NCBI GenBank assembly: GCA_947034895.1
Contig: OX344763.1
Span: forward strand, 27,031,025 to 27,095,024
DNA length: 64,000 bases
Direction: 5' to 3'
DNA from: Rhytidiadelphus loreus
Lineage: Eukaryota; Streptophyta; Bryopsida; Hypnales; Hylocomiaceae
Part shown: positions 33,363 through 46,017 of the stretch, piece by piece
Numbering within the stretch: position 1 is the first letter of the stretch
Layout: every line of letters starts with the position of its first letter
The notes under the pieces: generated by a model
Databases searched by the model: none
Seen by the model: the letters and a program-made list of their open reading frames with translations, nothing else
What the model was told of the DNA's origin: nothing
Translations under genes and position numbers: made by a program

Positions 33363-34117
33363 TTAACAGATTGGAGCTGTTGATTTTTGATTCAAAGACA
33401 ACTGAAGGCGATTGATGCCGAACACTCATCCAAACGCCATTCTCGCAAGCATCTACTCCCGCCCAGCAATTCCACCGAGCTTCAGATTTCTACGGTCTCG
33501 CCCGGATTGGAGATCTTTTGTCACGAGGTATGATGTCGATGCTCTTGTTGCCAGTTGAGAATCACTGGCTTGCTGTGAAGGCACTCTGTTCGAATTTCAG
33601 TGGAGAATTGCTCCTTGTACTATTCTTAGTTGAACCTCCTTGTGATGCAGTGATAAGGATTAGATATGAGCACAGAGTGGGGAATTTGTGTGTGGATTGG
33701 GAAGATTTTTCCCTGGTTCGGAGGAATTTTTGAAATTTGTAGAATAAATCTGTGTGTTTTGACAGGATCTGATTGCGTTCCACATCGTTTTAGGGTTTAG
33801 GTTTAGGTGTGTTTACTTTGTACCATAGGTGGAGTGTTCCATAATTTGCGGATCGGAGGTGCACTGATTATTTTCTGTGGTCATGTGCTTGGATTTGCGG
33901 ATCGGAGGTGCGCTGATTTTCTCTGGCCATGTGCTCGGATTTTGACTGCAGAAGTAGTTTCGGACAGAGGGATTTTCTGCGGAATTTTTTAGGGTTTTGA
34001 CTGGAGACGCGATTGCAAGGAGCTGGATTGAGAATTCTATGAGGTTGAAGCTTGCTGCGGGGAGGAGATACTATTATTCGAAGAGGGAGAAGGGAGTGTC
34101 GTTCCGAACACTTGTTA

Positions 34118-34849
34118 ATGACACACTCGAACTTGTTGAGGGTATTTTCGTACTTAGGGTTGAGAGCCAGTAGAAAGAATCCTGGCACCAATTCGATTGC
34201 TGTTTTCCCTTCTCCGATCCCCGTCGTTTTCCCTCAATGCCGTATTCAGTTGGTGGATATTCGGTCGACTCTGTGGGAGCCACATAATTACACGAAAGGG
34301 GATTCTCGCTATTCTCTGTTGGTTGTAGCGAGGCGAGGCGCTTGTCTTCCAATGGGGCAGGCCAATTCATTCGTCAGAGGGTATAGTGGCACGGGTGAGA
34401 ACGCCTGTAATGAAAAATCGAAAGAGGGAGCTGACTCTGCAAATCCATCTAGCGATGTGAACGGAAGCGTGGAAAGCCAGGATGAGCAGAAAGCTAGTGC
34501 AGTTGAAGTCGCCAATATAGAGAGTATTCCGGAAGTTGTGGTGTCGCCAGAGAAAGTACTGACTAGCCAATTGAATAAGAAATTGGAAACGGATTTGGTC
34601 TCAGAAGACAGAAAAGCCAGCAAACCAGCGGAGACTGAATTTGTGAAGAAGGAGCTTGAGGAGAAAGAGGATGAGAAAAAAGCTCAGACAGTTTTGAACC
34701 TCGAGTTGGAGCTTGGGGAACCTCCCGAAAGACCTCTTCCAGGTGATTGTTGTGGCCAAGGATGTGACGTTTGTGTGTGGGACACTTACAATGACGAATT
34801 GAGGGATTACCTTGCTCGCAAAAAATCTCTGCTTGCGAAATCCAAGTAA
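34118..34849 (+). CDS. Oxidoreductase-like domain-containing protein
   Basis: The C terminus carries PPERPLPGDCCGQGCDVCVW followed by DTYNDEL, the cysteine-rich signature of the small oxidoreductase-like (Oxidored-like, UPF0651) family, found in mitochondrial and other eukaryotic proteins of unclear biochemical role. The middle (about residues 85-195) is a low-complexity acidic linker rich in Glu, Lys and Ser. The N-terminal about 60 residues are Arg/Ser-rich with few acids, compatible with an organelle-targeting peptide. The start is the first in-frame ATG (243 aa); the frame is open to 34049. An upstream ATG at 34039 opens a 44-codon out-of-frame ORF (starts MRLKLAAGRRYYYSK) that also looks like a presequence. 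Either this is an upstream ORF, or a small intron joins the two frames. The domain call is firm; the 5' structure is uncertain. Confidence 0.75.
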   Translation: MTHSNLLRVFSYLGLRASRKNPGTNSIAVFPSPIPVVFPQCRIQLVDIRSTLWEPHNYTKGDSRYSLLVVARRGACLPMGQANSFVRGYSGTGENACNEKSKEGADSANPSSDVNGSVESQDEQKASAVEVANIESIPEVVVSPEKVLTSQLNKKLETDLVSEDRKASKPAETEFVKKELEEKEDEKKAQTVLNLELELGEPPERPLPGDCCGQGCDVCVWDTYNDELRDYLARKKSLLAKSK

Positions 34850-37800
34850 TTTGCTGGTGTGTGTATCCATTTCTCTTCTACAGCAGTCGTGCTGGGACTT
34901 GACTGCCCAGTCATTACTCAAGGCGAGATTATTCTGAGGACGCAGAAATGACCCGCGAGCAGCAGCTCTAATTAATCTTTTCAACTCAGAAACATTGGCA
35001 GTCTTGTTCGGAGCGCGGTTCCGAGGGTGGAAGTTGAAGAATTGGTATGTTTCGTTACCCTGCCCTATCTGTGCATTTCCTCCAATTCCTTGGTTGTTTT
35101 ACGTGGTGCTGAAGACGTAGCTTCAGTTTCACTAGAAAGGGAAACCTCTGCTGAGCATGCAGGACAACCGGTTATGTGTTTTGCATGCTTGACGTTTCGA
35201 TTTTTGGACATAATTCTATTTTCTTGTCTCAGAATCTACTGCTGAATCCAAATATAGATTTGGATAGTCTTCTTGTCAAAAGTATTTGTTATGAGAGCTG
35301 ATGCTGAGGATTGGCGTCTCGCTTCGTGCTATCCTCAGTCGGCATCCTTGTGATGGTGAAAGACCATAAATTTGGCTACAGCTCTTCGATTGACTGCTCA
35401 TTCTATCCTGTATTGATATATTTTGCAGCTATCAAGTCTGGTGCCGGCATGCCATATTGATTTCCTTCCCAGAAGACTTTTCTGGTTGCAAATTGACGAG
35501 CTCAGTTCACCGATTAGCTTCCTCCGCGCGCCCGAGTGGCTTGCTGCAAGTATTTACATGTAATGCTTCAGAGAAATGATCACACTGCTATAATTATACT
35601 GAAATTAGCTGACATTTGTTATGTCAAATTCTCAATTATTGACCATACAACATTTTATATATTTTCTTCACTTTACTCTCACTCCCGTCTTCCCTATCAT
35701 TCCTTCTTCATTGTCTATGCTATAAGAATTGGTTATCTCCACCAACTCCCTATTTCTGCGTATTAGTGATATGTAGGATAAGTAGCGGCTAACCTTAATT
35801 CATTTAGAATACAGTTTGTAAAAATGAGAATCTTAGTATAGTCAGAAATAATCACATGACACTACACTCCAACTTGGAGTTTTTTCCATGCTTGGGTCTT
35901 CACTATGGTTCTATGCGGCAGATGCAGTATTCTTGACATTCTTTCTAAGATTTTTGGTTCACAACTTCTATTTCTAGAACAGTTTTGGGATTCTCAAGAA
36001 AGGGGTGTGGAGTGTGAATCCTCTCAGACTAGTCTTGGCTCATGATCAGGTTCGTTTCAGCACATTATATTGTCACCAGCACATGATTATTGTGCTTCCA
36101 AGGATTGACAACTCCAACTGGAATTTTACAGAGCTGGACTTGAGAATCTAAGAGACCCTCTGCCTTGTCGTTGAGGTATATCCATTTCCTGGTTTCTATC
36201 TTGAGCAGTAACTTCACATTTGATTATTGAGTCACAGGTGAAGAATCTAGAGAGCATTCTGAACAGGGCTTGTCTGTGATTTTTTCACTGGGTGGCTGTG
36301 CAGCTATGCTAGGAGTGCAGCCTAGGTTGTTTGGTTTGAATGTTTGAACTGATGGAAGTCACGGTGTTCTTTTTGGAATCTCTTTTACTTGCTGGAATCG
36401 ACGTCTGAGGAATACTATTTCTTGTGCTTTTCCTTCACCCTTGCAGTGCAGGGGAAACAAACAGCATAATTTCTATCGGATGAAACAGTGCCAACAGACA
36501 GAAGACAAATGCGTTAGGCTTTGTTGATACACAGATTTAATGCTATGTGCAGATTGTATTGTTGTTAAAGTTGGTTTTGCTTCGAGAATGAGGGTTTGAT
36601 TGACTGTTACAAGCAAATCCAAGTTCATGTTTGAAACATTTGCAGTTTAGATGAAATTCCATGAGATTCAGTGCAAACAAATAGAAGCTGTAATATATGC
36701 CATCTACTGCAGTCCCATGTTTTCAAATACGGGTATAAAAGCCCGTGGATTATTTTTGTGAGGTTCAAGGTTGGGTAAAATAGCTGCATTTGATAAGCCT
36801 TTGATGTCCGTCACTCTCACAGCGATGGAAAGGACTTCACGGAGTGCCCTGACAAACGTGTGTGGACCTTGAGAATTATAAGCTTTAGATTACGCTCAGA
36901 AATGTTGCAAATTTGCAAACAGACCTGGCTAATTTTATTATGAAAAAATGTTTACTGCACTGAAATTATTGTTGAAAGTTACTTCAAGAACAATAAATTA
37001 TTTATACAGTGTAAAATGTTGAGAAATTATGCCCAGAAATGTTGCAAATTTGCTGACTAATTTTATTATTAAAAAATGTTTAACTGCACTAAAATTATTG
37101 ATGAAAATTATTGCAGTTCCAATAAATTATTTATGTGTAAAATGTCGAGAAATTAGTGAGGGGCAACTGACCTAATTTCACTCTATTATTTAGTGCAAAG
37201 ATTCATATGTAGGAATCAAAATTAAATAATAAGATAATTTCTGATTGCTTCAGTCTCTAAATATCCCAAGTGAATAATTCAGTTGACTGGTAAACTGAAG
37301 TTGCTAGGAAATTGATGGAAGGGACTGCAACGTTGGCCGTTTGACTCTCTTTTCTCACAAAGTCCATAAAGGCTCGGCAGAGCTTTTGACACGTCGATTT
37401 GTTTAACTTTTTAAACACATGGGTCAACAGGAAAAGTGGGCCAAAAAGTCACTAATAAAAGTTAATTGAGGAATCAGATTGCTGAAGGGAATGCGTAACA
37501 TTGTTTTACCAAGGGGCCTTTAGCATCCTTGAAATGGAAACTCCTACAATGAATGGAAAATTTTCTTATTGATGGCTCTTCAGCCAACCCCAATCCTTGG
37601 ATTAACTGATGAGAAGTCTCTCTTGGGTATCTAACAAAGTATAATATATTTCCAACATTGGGAGGACGATGGGGGAGAATTATTACCTGGTTATACAATA
37701 TTATCTGTTTCAGAGGTTGCAAAGCTAGGTTGAACGATGGTCGTAAGTTTGAAAAGACGTACTAAACAATTGAAAATTAGAAATTGAACAATCAAAATTT

Positions 37801-38710
37801 GACTTTGGGTCATGATGATTGTGGGGGACTATGATGAGGGCCGGTCATTTCTGAGTATGTTCCAAATCTTAATTTTTATTGAGTTGTAGGAGGAGAATCA
37901 AAAAAATTATATGTGGAACTTGGAACTTTATAGTGTAAAGACGAGAGTCCCCAGTAACTTCCATTTTTTCTCAAGTGTAATAGAATATGGCAAAAATGTG
38001 TCTAAAACTGAGTGAAAGAGTAAATAACATCATTTAAGGGTAGTGTTTGCATACAATGTGCAATGGGCAGATTTTTAGACAATGCTTGATTTAGTGCTAT
38101 TCTTTTTTTTATTATGATATATAAAACAATAGATGGAAGTTGGAACCCAAGTTGGGCCTCTAGTTTTGCTAGTCTCAACTTTGCCTCCAAGTACCACTTC
38201 GTCGGCTCCCAAATGTACAAAATATTATACCTCCATATAAGCATTTTTTATTGTACTAGGCATTGGACTTTGTGACTTAGCTCTCTATCAATCAAATTTT
38301 TAGAAATTCATGGAACTCGGACTTAGGACATAGTAAGAATCAACTATTAGGTTTTACCCTCAATGAACCAATTTCTTTGCGATGTAGTGACACATCATTT
38401 CTGATTTTAATTTAGCCTTTTAAATTATATTTCAGTTCTTATATAATTTTATTTATTTATTGCACAAGACTATGTTATCTTTCAATGTGAAAAATCTCAT
38501 ACACTTTTGAACAAGAAAAAGAATTGTCATGATTTCCATAGTAATAAGAAAAAATATATTGGTGAATATAACCAAAATAACAAACTAAGTAATTTGAAAA
38601 TTCTTGAGGAGATACAAGTATAAGAGAGAAATTTTGTGAAACTTCTTCAAGTAATTTTTTTTTACATTCACATTACCATTGGCAATGAACTCCAAGTCAA
38701 GTTACTACTA
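34850..38710. other. Long spacer with one tandem duplication
   Basis: Sequence to about 36700 is less AT-rich than further out and could include 3' UTR or an unannotated transcript, but I find no domain-bearing ORF. A tandem duplication (36897-37033 and 37034-37156, period 137) shares CAGAAATGTTGCAAATTTGC and AATAAATTATTTAT blocks. Confidence 0.45.
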
Positions 38711-38714
38711 TTAA

Positions 38715-39590
38715 CCCCTAAAGGACCATCATGCATTTTTTGGCAACATAGAAATTTTGGGCAAGTACCCGTGATTGGAAATTTGCATATTTTAAGTTGA
38801 AATTTTAATAGAAGGTGGGAATGAGGAATATCTTTCATATGCACTAAATTTCATGACATTTGGAAATATGAGTAAAAAGTTATGGCCTAATATGTTACTT
38901 TTTTTCTCAGCCAGGCAGTCCGGGCAGAACATAAAAAATCAATTTTTTCAGAAACAAAAAATTGAAATTGGTTTTCTAGAGTTATATATATGTGAAAAGT
39001 TATGAGGAGTTTTAGTTTGTAGGCAATTATAGAATCTCTACTCTAAAATAAACTTTGAAGTCCTTTATCTTACTCAATTTTCAATGTTTTTTGAAAAAAA
39101 TAAAACCATAGGATGTAGATTGTTTATTACAACATTTCAACCATTGAGATTGGCATTTTTCAATTCCATAACTAAATTCTTAACAATTTTGTATTTTGAA
39201 TCATTCTCTACTTCTTTTTCCTTACTATTTTCTTCCTATATGTTGTACAATTCCAAATGATGTAAAAATTTTTCAGCATGTAGCCAACTTGTCTAGGAAA
39301 AAGAATCCAAAGAAGCACCACCATTTGGGGCATTTTTTCATAGAAAAGCGAGCTTGTGAAGCGCAGTTGCCCTGTTTTTTGCAAGGCCAAAAAAATGATT
39401 TCAGTGAATTTGAATGCTTATATGTTGCAATCCACATAGCGAAACTTTCTGAAATTTTTTCCACATCTTTTCTAAGCAATGTACTACAAGATGCTATGGT
39501 TATGTGTGTCTAAAAATGTTTCTTTTTCTAAAAGTTGGTACTTGTACTAGAAATGGCAGTTTTGGAACGTTTTTGGCCCTGCAATGGTGT
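38715..39590. mobile_element. TTAA-flanked element, long copy B (right end eroded)
   Basis: TTAA at 38711-38714 is followed by CCCCTAAAGGACC, then TTTTTTGGCAACATAG and further blocks shared with copies C and D. Similarity runs to about 39590 (GGCAGTTTTGG, TTTTTGGCCCT). The expected right terminus GGTCCTTTAGGGG-TTAA is not present, so the right end is given approximately. ORFs inside are not conserved between copies and are not called. Confidence 0.7.
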
Positions 39591-39599
39591 CAAAGGAAG

Positions 39600-42500
39600 G
39601 TTCAACTAAGAACAGTACAAAAGAAACACGACGCCAAACTCCATCAGACCCCAATTTGGATGCTTCAAGGAGTTTTGTCTCGTGACACACTTTACCATTA
39701 ACTTAACTCTCACAAAGTGAAAGAAATTTGAAGTTCATTTCTCATCTTCTCTTTTCCAGGGTTAAGAATGTTGTGCATGCTCAAGTGAAAAAAGTCAGAC
39801 GTAATCATTTGCGAGAGCTGCCGTGAGTTGCAAATTAAGTGATTCCAATTGTTGGAACTGTTTTGGAACTGCAGAGCAGTGCACTTTTGCAGAGGTAAAG
39901 TGGCATTGACACAAAGACCAAGTTGACATGCATTTGACTCATTTAACGCCAGTCAAAGAAAAAAAACCAAGTTGAGAATGTGGTGCAAGTCATGTGAACG
40001 TCACTGCAGACACTAAGTGTGCGATGTGATGGATGGGATAGAGAATCCTTCAATCTATGTAAGACAGATGTTCATCTTTGGAATTTTATGCAAAAAAGCA
40101 TGATAGTTTGACATGCAATGGAATGTTCTTGGGTTATTTTTATTCACACGGAACCAAAAAAAGATGATTTCTACAATGACATGTTTGATGTTTCAAAGGA
40201 GTAAGGCAAGTGGGTCTTTGATACATCTAGGAATAAGTGATGTTTTTCTTGAAGTATTTGTTACGTGATGTTATGTGATGACATTGATGAGGGTGGGTAG
40301 GCTTGAAAGAGTTGTTTATGGACCTGGTACAGTATCTACCTATACCAAGCTTGGACCAAGGGACCACAAGCTCTCAAAGGTATTCTACTTTTTAGATGTG
40401 ACTATGGGGGGTGGGAATCCCAAATTATAAGATAGTAATGACACTTTGGATGGTCTTGGTGTAAATTGAAGGTGAGAGACCATAGCCAAACCGTATTTAA
40501 TTATTATTATATCAACATTGTCAACCATAAGATCAATTAAATAGACAAAATCTATGGTTGTGAGATTTTAGCCAATCATGGTCTTCTGGAAATCTGTTAG
40601 GGCTCCCTCAAAGAGATTGGCAAGAAAAAACTCCTTGAAATTGACAAAACATTATCTACTTTGGTCATGTAGGACTCCGAGTAGACTTTTCATCTATGAG
40701 AAATGGCATAGGCCTTGTTTAGAGTGTAACCCCAATTTTGACTACACTTATCTTTCTACCAATCACTACTTTGATAATTCAAGAGGTCCTTGGGTCATCC
40801 CCCCTAGCACAAATTGGCCTTAAGTTTATAGAAAGACGATAGTTTGATGAACCTCTTTATTGAAGTAGTCTACAATCATAGTTACCCTCTCTATAGACAC
40901 TCTTGTGACCAATTGAATGTTATCATATTAAAGTTTTAGAATGTTGGCTTGGGACTAAAAGAGAGGAGACTTTTGCATCTATTGGAATGAGTAGAATTTT
41001 GAAATAGTCATATATTTTCTAGGGTACTATTGCTTAGTCAATCATGTGAGTTATATATTCCTCAAATTTTAGAATGAAATGAAGTATATTGCAAATTTTG
41101 CCCAAGATTACTTGCTTCAATGACCAAAACTTGTAGTAGTATATTTTTTTATCAATGCCTTGAATGATTTGGAAAACCATCAGATTTCCTCGAAGGGGGT
41201 AAATTTTTACACCATTTTTCCAAATTTAGAAATGATCCACTTAACCTAACCATCCCCAAGTTTCTTTGGTCCCTTAGAAGGACAATTGTTCTCTAGAAGA
41301 CAAAACAAGTAATAAAAAACAATTTTTTTATGAGTTATATGCTCTTGAATGACATTTTGTGTTGGTGTGGCTTCCAATTCTATTGCGGGTTCTATTGTAA
41401 TGCTTGAAGGCATTACATGTAATATACATTATAATGCCATACATCATATTCCAAAATCAATACACTAAACATAATTAAATTTATTTATCCTATTAGTGCA
41501 TGTGGCATTACTTTTCCAATGTCACGCTATTTATAAAATAATTAAATTAGTGTTTGATGAATATTATTGTATTTGTACTAATTTCCACAAATATAAACTT
41601 TGTAGTTGAATCTAATTTTTCACCTTACTAAAAAGATAAATCAATGTAAGTTAGTGATACATTAAACCACTAGGTACCTAATATGAACTCCTATTTTTTG
41701 CCTAGTAGAGATCCATTGTGAAACACGAGTCTTTTATTTAAAACTCAAGTAGGTGATTAAAGTAGCTATTCAAAGGGCCTACTATTCAAACATCATTTTG
41801 TATTGAGCCCTTGTATCCTACGGAGGCTATGATTAATTGTAGGAGCCTACAATGTGTTTCTTTCAAAAAATTAAAACATATTCTCCAAGCAACAAAAGAC
41901 ACCTTAGATTGTACTTGCAACATCTTTCACTGCAATTTGCTAATATATAAAGTTAAAACGGAACGTTTGACTCATCAATCTCAACCGGCTTCAAAGAGGC
42001 CGTATAATCTTGAGTAGATTTTGATAAAGTTTGGATGTAGTTGACATTTCTTGGAGGTAAGCAAAGGCTGAGCAAGTTACTCGGTCAAATGTTCGTCCTA
42101 GTACAATTGGTTTCACCTACGTGTGGAGACAAATGAGTTTTTTTTCCATTGGAGCCTTATATGTGGTTCAATGTATGGTTTGTTTTTACAATGGAATGAG
42201 TTATTCATTTGTTTCAAAAATATAAAAATAAAAACAAACTCCTAATTGCAAGTATCTCTATCCAAATAAATATATTTTTTATTTTCAAGTTTCTTTTCAT
42301 ATGATATTTAATACAATCCTCAATAGATTTTGATTGACTAGAAATATAAAAAATTCCTATGTCACAATTGTAGATTGCATACATAAACATTGTTAACCAA
42401 TGTTGAAAGGGGTCTCTTTTTCTCCCCTATAAAGTGAGAGTCCTCTAGTACTACAACTTGCGAAATTACTACTTGCAAAAAAAACCTCGGTCCCTAAATA

Positions 42501-42970
42501 CTATAGCACTCCTCAAATACTTTACTATACCTTGTAATCCATATATATGTGCATCAAAACTTATTATTTGGGGGGTTATTTAGTTATTATTTCACAATAG
42601 ATGTACCCCTATTTTTTTTTACTTCTATTTTTCTCCCATTTTCCTATATCCTATGTTCCTCTTGTAATTCAAAAATTTATATGCAGTTTAGGGTTGATTG
42701 GTACAACATGTATACTCTAAGTCTCTAACTATTGTTGAACATGACCTACACAAAAGTATATATATAGACATCAGATATTAAACAATTCATACAAATGAAT
42801 TATACATGTACAATAGGAGAAAAAAACTGAAAAACTAAAATACCCACAAGTAATATTATATTGGTTAAGGTTGAGTGCCTGACTTATGCAATGTATCTTT
42901 AAAAATAGACTGCCATATATTTGAGTTGGAGAGAACAAAGAAATAATAGTCCAAAATCAGACATTGTTTA
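39600..42970. other. AT-rich spacer
   Basis: No supported gene. Only small structures are seen, for example TGTAATGC-TTGAAG-GCATTACA near 41400-41420. Confidence 0.45.
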
Positions 42971-42974
42971 TTAA

Positions 42975-43911
42975 CCCCTAAATGTCCAAACAATGTTTTT
43001 TTGGCAACATAGCGATTTTGGGCAGCTCACTACAAATGGAGTTTTGTTTTGTTTTGTTTTGAAATTTTCACACTATATGGGGGTGAGGAGTAGCTTTAAG
43101 GCCCAATAATTTTCAGAACTTTTGACTACATGGTTCAAAAGTTATTGCATGAGATTTAATTTTCAGTATTCAGCAAGTAGCCCAGGTAGGAAAAAAAACC
43201 TTCTTTGAAAATCACTTTTAGAAAAAATAAAAATTTGAAATCGATTCTCTAGATTTTTATATATGTGGTAAGCTTTGAATCATTCCATTTTGCTTAATGA
43301 GATGAAAGTTATGAGGAATTTTAATTTCGGTTAGTTTGTGGGTAGTTATGGAATCTCTACTCTAAAATAAACTTTGAAGTCCTTTATTTAACTAATTTTA
43401 AATATTTTGGAAAAAAATAAGAACATTAGGTGTATATTGTTTATTATAACATTACAACCATTGGGATTGGCATTTTTCAATTCGATAAATAAATTGTTAA
43501 CAATTTAGTATTATTAATCATTCTCTACTTCTTTCTACTTACTATTTTTTTCCTATATGTTGTACAATTCCAAATGATCTAAATTTTTTCAAGCATGTAG
43601 CCAACTTGACTTGAAGAGTAACCACCACTCTGGACATTTTTTCATACAAATGTGACCTTGTGAAGTGCAGCTGCCTGTATTTTCACAGGGCCAAAAAAAG
43701 GATTTTTGTCACTTCAAATGTTGATATCTTGCAATCTACATGGTGGAAAATTTTGAATTTTTTTTCACATCTTCTCTAAATATTTTATTGCAAGATCTTA
43801 CAGTTATATTTGTCCAGAAATGTTTTTCATCTAAAATTTGGTGCTTGTAAATGCAAGGGCAGTTTTAGAGCATTTTTGGTGACTATGTTTTCACCAAAAA
43901 TGCTCTAAAAC
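42975..43911. mobile_element. TTAA-flanked element, long copy C with snap-back right end
   Basis: TTAA at 42971-42974 followed by CCCCTAAATGTCC. Internal sequence closely matches copies B and (inverted) D. Instead of the normal right terminus, the end is a local inverted duplication (43862-43911). No ORF. Confidence 0.7.
43862..43911. repeat. 21-bp perfect-stem hairpin at end of copy C
   Basis: GTTTTAGAGCATTTTTGGTGA (43862-43882) pairs with 43891-43911 around an 8-nt loop. Copy D has a single-orientation version (TTTTGGTGAAAACATAG in its own sense), so the second arm here is an inverted copy of the element end. Confidence 0.8.
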
Positions 43912-44824
43912 CAAACCACCAATTTTACAACTAGCCAACCAATCTATTCACTCAAATTACAATTGAATTCCCTCCACTACAAGGGAATACTACCATTTTC
44001 TGTCAATTCAGATTTTTTTTCTGTCAATTTGGACACTGTCAGTCAATTCAAACATGTCAATTTGGATGGGTTTTTTTTAGCTCCCTTCCACCTACACATC
44101 CCTCTTCCTGGGGGGAAAGACCCATCTAGCTAGTTCGCAATGCTATGTGTATCTACATGCCAAAATCCGACACTATTCCACACACTGCATGAGGAATGGA
44201 TTCTTAAGAACGATGGGCCCCAACATACATACATATATGTACCACTGTTGCTTTTAACACATGTTTCATATTTGCATTTGCGTAGTACATAACTTTTGAA
44301 CTTCTGAACCATTAATCACGATGGCTATACCTCTCCCTATTGGTAGTCTCGACGATAAAAACAAACCTAAACCAAAAAGGTCTTGAAGCCTGCATCCCAG
44401 TGCTTCAGTTGCTTGTTTGTTTGTACAACAGCACGGTGCCAAATTATCATATTCTAAGCTTATCTCGCAATACAGACAGTCAGATCAGTATTCCTGCCAC
44501 AACCTCTTCTCTTCTGCAAGGGAAGGGAAGGGAAGGAGGGCGGGACAACATTTGGGCAGTTCCAAACATCATTCGGCATCTTCAAGAGAAAGCATGTCAC
44601 TGGTTGCTAACAAGCACAATCACTTCACAAGCCTCGTAGGTGTGGGCGCCTCGCCCCAAAACCGCCACTTTTTTTTTTTGCTGCTGTGCCTAGTTGCTAC
44701 GTTCTAGCAGCTTCAAATTGCAATGAATCATTGTGCTCACAATGTCAAGGAAGAACACTCACTTGTTGGGCTGGCTGTCGTACACATTGGATGAAACAAT
44801 AATTGGATGGTATGCCATGTTTAA

Positions 44825-45045
44825 CCCTTAAACGTTGAAGAGGACTTTGGCGTCCAATGGATGACAGGGAATCCTTCTAGTAGGACAGAAGTGCAACTAT
44901 TCATCCTTGGTATTTAGTTGTGAAAAGGGGAGGTCTTCTATAGTAGTTTGACTTCCAATGAGAGCTTTTGCTATTTCTTAAGCCAGCGATTCACTCGGTA
45001 ATGAAAAAGGATGATTTCCAAGGTTACCCCTTCGTCTTTTATGGG
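44825..45045. mobile_element. Short TTAA element, 221 bp
   Basis: TTAA at 44821-44824 and 45046-45049; inner ends CCCTTAAACG and CTTTTATGGG. The interior is the reverse complement of the 26242-26897 monomers (for example GATGATTTCCAAGGTTAC, TTTGACTTCCAATGAG). Confidence 0.85.
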
Positions 45046-45394
45046 TTAACTAAAGGTAGACTATTTGTGCAATTTTGGACAATGTTTGCAAATCATTTGG
45101 GAGATCTCTCATTGGTGCAGGACATAGACATCCCAATGATTTGTGTAGATCTTGTGATGATTTGCATATAATGTAAGCAATTCATGTAAAACATGGAGAG
45201 ATCTCTTGATGTTTTGTGTTTATTTTTAGATTATTATTTTTAATTATTATTTTTGGACTTGGGATTGTCTAAATTGAGTTTAATATGGCATTGATATTTC
45301 TTTGGGATGGCATTGCGATGGATTTTGTAATAGGAATCATGACAAGGGTTGTGACACTGCGGGTACTTAATATAATAGATTATTAGACTAGCTC

Positions 45395-45630
45395 AATTTT
45401 CATTGATTTTCTTGTTGGCAAGTGAAGGAAAGATCCAACACACCAAAATATGTGACATTTGGATGCCTTATGCTAAAATGTGACACTTAGATACTTTATG
45501 CAAAAGTTATGAATGGCCAATTCTTTTTTGGAAAGAGGTCCTAAAATTGTTTATTCAACATATATGTGTGTTGATTTTCAAAATGTAGATAAATTGATGA
45601 TGGCGGTTTTGGGTTAGTGGCACATTTTGG
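45395..45630. repeat. GGCAAGTGAA repeat family, copy 1
   Basis: Starts around TTTTCTTGTTGGCAAGTGAA and carries GACATTTGGATGCC, AAAGTTATGAA, CCTAAAATTGTTTATTCAACATA and GATGATGGCGGTTTTGGGT. The same ordered blocks appear at 56715-56945 and, shorter, at 57755, 59410 and 59650. The ends are not defined by inverted repeats. Confidence 0.6.
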
Positions 45631-46017
45631 GGTGCCTTCCATATTAAATCCAGAAGAACAAAGAAGAGTTGGTAATTTTTTTAAATCTCAAATTAATTTT
45701 GAAGGTAGCATAATTTTCAATCTTTATTGAAAAGACATGACCTCGCCATCTTGGACATAACTAACAACTTCCATCATTGCAAATGGTTCCTTGATTTAAC
45801 CCTTAGGGGACATGCAATTAAACACTATAAGGAACTAGAGTTTTTTTATGTCTAAGTTCATAGAATGTAGGTGACGTCAAATCTAACAACCTTTGTTTTT
45901 ATGTCAATAATGACATCCTTGCACCCCATCATATCCAAATGATATCCAAACATTCATTTCAACCCCAAGAACCTGTAAGCGTACATGGTCCTTTGTTATT
46001 TTTTGGTTTGGACTTAA

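Larger units (their letters stand above)
43912..46014. other. Spacer; no gene seen
   Basis: Contains the short TTAA element at 44825-45045 and a GGCAAGTGAA-family repeat near 45395-45630. GTCAATTTGG/GTCAATTCA repeats occur near 43995-44070. ORFs at 44340-44707 lack domain signatures. Confidence 0.45.

Noticed and set aside
35520..35560. CGCGCCCGAGTGGCTTG resembling the start of a tRNA
   Set aside because: No matching acceptor arm, anticodon loop or T-arm follows, so no tRNA is called.
39196..39513. 105-codon plus-strand ORF
   Set aside because: Lies within long TTAA copy B and is not preserved in the other long copies.
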